Source of the DNA: an uncultured Sphingomonadaceae bacterium
Lineage (GTDB): Bacteria > Pseudomonadota > Alphaproteobacteria > Sphingomonadales > Sphingomonadaceae
NCBI GenBank assembly: GCA_938016505.1
Contig: CALLWN010000132.1
Span: 1 to 14,725, forward strand
DNA: 14,725 bases
Direction: 5' to 3'
The position numbers were made by a program, and so were the translations under genes. Under the pieces are notes generated by a model. The model was not told the DNA's origin. It ran no database searches and saw only the letters and a list, made by a program, of their open reading frames with translations. This document shows, in pieces, positions 13,748 through 14,725 of the stretch. Position 1 is the first letter of the stretch; the number at the start of each line of letters is the position of its first letter.

Positions 13748-14685
13748 TGGCGACCGCCATCCAGCCCGGGCTCCCGGTCGAGCCGCGCCACATCGCCCAA
13801 TATGCCGCCGAGGGCTGCACCCGGGTCGAGGGCGCCTTCTCCGCCCACTGGGTCGAGCGGCTTCTCGGCGCGGTCGAGCGCTGCCGGGCGCTGCTTGCCC
13901 GGGGCGAGGTGCCGCCGTCGGTCGGCAGTGTCGGGCCACGCAACCCGCCCTCGCTGCACCTGACCGGCGAGGGCGGGCTCCAGCTGCGCAACTGCATGGC
14001 CGCTGATCGGGCCTTCCTCGACTGGCTTGCCGAAAGCCCGGCGGCCGCCCTTGTCGGCGCGCTCACCGGTGCTGCGTCGGTGCGCTTCTGGATGGATGCG
14101 ACCTTCATCAAGGAAGCCAGCGACGCTGCAACGGCAACGCCCTGGCACAATGATGTCTGCACCTTCCCCTTCACTGGCGAGCAGCAGCCGAGCCTCTGGG
14201 TCGCGCTCACCGATGTCGACGAGGGCAATGCGCCCCTCGTCACGCTCGCGGGCTCCAACCTTGACCCCCACCGCTACCACTCCCCGCTGTCGCGGCAGGA
14301 TGTCACCCTGCCCGGCTACCGCCCCTGGGCCGAGCTTCTCGCCCGGGTCGAGGCGAAGGATGCCGACATCCGGGTCTGGCCAGCGAGAGCCGGTGACGCG
14401 CTCCTCATCCACCCGCGCACGATCCACGCAAGCCTTGCCCAGGCGCCGGGCCGCACCGGCCGCCGCATCGCCTTCACCACCCGCTGGCTCGGTTCCGACG
14501 TGGTCTGGGCGCCGGACGCGCTGTCGGTGACGGTCGCCGGCCTCTCCGACAATCCCGCGATGCGCTTTGGCGCGCCTCCGCCCGAGGCGCTGTTCCCCAT
14601 CCTCTGGCGGGCGCCGGCCCGCGAGGCGCCGGTCAGCCAGGCGCCGGTCCGCGAGGCGCCGGCCCGCCAGGCGCCGGTCCGCTAG
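13747..14685 (+). CDS. Phytanoyl-CoA dioxygenase (PhyH)-family Fe(II)/2-oxoglutarate oxygenase
   Basis: A 312-residue double-stranded beta-helix oxygenase that would hydroxylate or otherwise oxidise a substrate using Fe(II), O2 and 2-oxoglutarate. The metal ligands are H134 and D136 (TPWHND) and the distal His, most likely H227 in IHPRTIHAS (221-229). R240 or R246 (GRRIAFTTRW) would bind 2-oxoglutarate. SLWVALTDVDEGNAPL (149-164) is the usual strand before the substrate lid. Beyond about residue 288 the protein runs into a repetitive tail (APAREAPVSQAPVREAP...) encoded by 15-bp tandem repeats, unlike the rest of the family. The start overlaps the membrane-protein stop by one base, with AAGG 7 bases upstream. 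The stop TAG lies in the last repeat and shares CTAG with a probable opposing gene. Family firm, substrate unknown. Confidence 0.9.
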   Translation: MATAIQPGLPVEPRHIAQYAAEGCTRVEGAFSAHWVERLLGAVERCRALLARGEVPPSVGSVGPRNPPSLHLTGEGGLQLRNCMAADRAFLDWLAESPAAALVGALTGAASVRFWMDATFIKEASDAATATPWHNDVCTFPFTGEQQPSLWVALTDVDEGNAPLVTLAGSNLDPHRYHSPLSRQDVTLPGYRPWAELLARVEAKDADIRVWPARAGDALLIHPRTIHASLAQAPGRTGRRIAFTTRWLGSDVVWAPDALSVTVAGLSDNPAMRFGAPPPEALFPILWRAPAREAPVSQAPVREAPARQAPVR

Positions 14686-14700
14686 GCGACGGTCAGCGTC
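14611..14700 (+). repeat. 15-bp tandem repeat at the 3' end of the PhyH-type gene
   Basis: Five units of 15 bases start at 14611, 14626, 14641, 14656 and 14671, each close to GCGCCGGTCCGCGAG, coding for A-P-(A/V)-(R/S)-(E/Q). A sixth, more diverged unit begins at 14686 with GCGACGGTCAGC. Units alternate between GAG and CAG endings. In the fifth unit the last codon is TAG, which is the gene's stop, so repeat number and a single base set the length of the protein tail. Confidence 0.9.
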
Positions 14701-14725
14701 ACGTCGCCGGGCTGCTCCGGCGGGG
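14682..14725 (-). CDS. Probable C-terminal end of a convergent gene (rest outside window)
   Basis: On the minus strand the last 44 bases read without a stop to TAG at 14684-14682, giving the terminal residues PPEQPGDVTLTVA. Every third codon position is G or C, as in the other genes here, and DVTLTVA looks like an ordinary protein end. The stop shares CTAG with the PhyH-type gene stop, the same arrangement as at 12311-12314. Only 13 residues are visible, so no function can be given, and a chance open frame in this GC-rich DNA cannot be excluded. Confidence 0.35.
   Translation of the reverse strand, partial: PPEQPGDVTLTVA

Overview
The window is 14.7 kb of very GC-rich, densely packed bacterial DNA with strongly G/C-biased third codon positions. 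Base composition and gene families fit an alphaproteobacterium, possibly a sphingomonad; this is inference, because no rRNA or other marker gene is present. I found 15 supported protein genes (the first truncated by the window edge) and the probable last codons of a sixteenth. There are no RNA genes, insertion sequences or CRISPR arrays, no recognisable transcription factor, and no non-coding gap longer than about 150 bases.

Layout. (1) 1-2047 (+): the end of an MFS transporter followed by a single-component FAD aromatic monooxygenase. (2) 7297-2054 (-): a second FAD monooxygenase, a GPH-type MFS symporter, a SAM methyltransferase, a small coiled-coil-like protein and an exported serine hydrolase, mostly with overlapping start and stop codons. 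(3) 7444-12314 (+), divergent from (2): an arylmalonate decarboxylase/maleate isomerase-like enzyme, a PuuE/allantoinase-like polysaccharide deacetylase, a second SAM methyltransferase, a second small coiled-coil-like protein and a GlcD/VAO-type FAD oxidase. (4) 13078-12311 (-): an alpha/beta hydrolase with His at the nucleophile elbow. (5) 13199-14685 (+): a small multispanning membrane protein and a PhyH-type Fe(II)/2-oxoglutarate dioxygenase whose tail is a 15-bp tandem repeat. A convergent gene appears to end at 14682.

The most unusual feature is that operons (2) and (3), which diverge from one 146-bp region, each carry a methyltransferase gene overlapping by ATGA with a gene for a roughly 100-residue helical protein. 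The two small proteins are paralogues (19 of 45 identical positions in a gapless core), and so are the two methyltransferases. I infer a duplicated two-gene module, perhaps an enzyme plus accessory subunit, placed in both arms of one pathway. A 14-bp motif (CGGCGTTTGTCCGC) sits in the same orientation about 62 nt upstream of the decarboxylase-like gene and of the GPH transporter, which suggests shared control.

Together the genes look like an accessory cluster for uptake and oxidative/hydrolytic conversion of a small, probably aromatic or cyclic carboxylic compound: two transporters, two flavin hydroxylases, a flavin oxidase, a C-C lyase or isomerase, amide/ester hydrolases, methyl transfer and an Fe(II)/2OG hydroxylase. 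The substrate cannot be read from the sequence, and whether the route is catabolic or biosynthetic is open. No ring-cleavage dioxygenase is visible.
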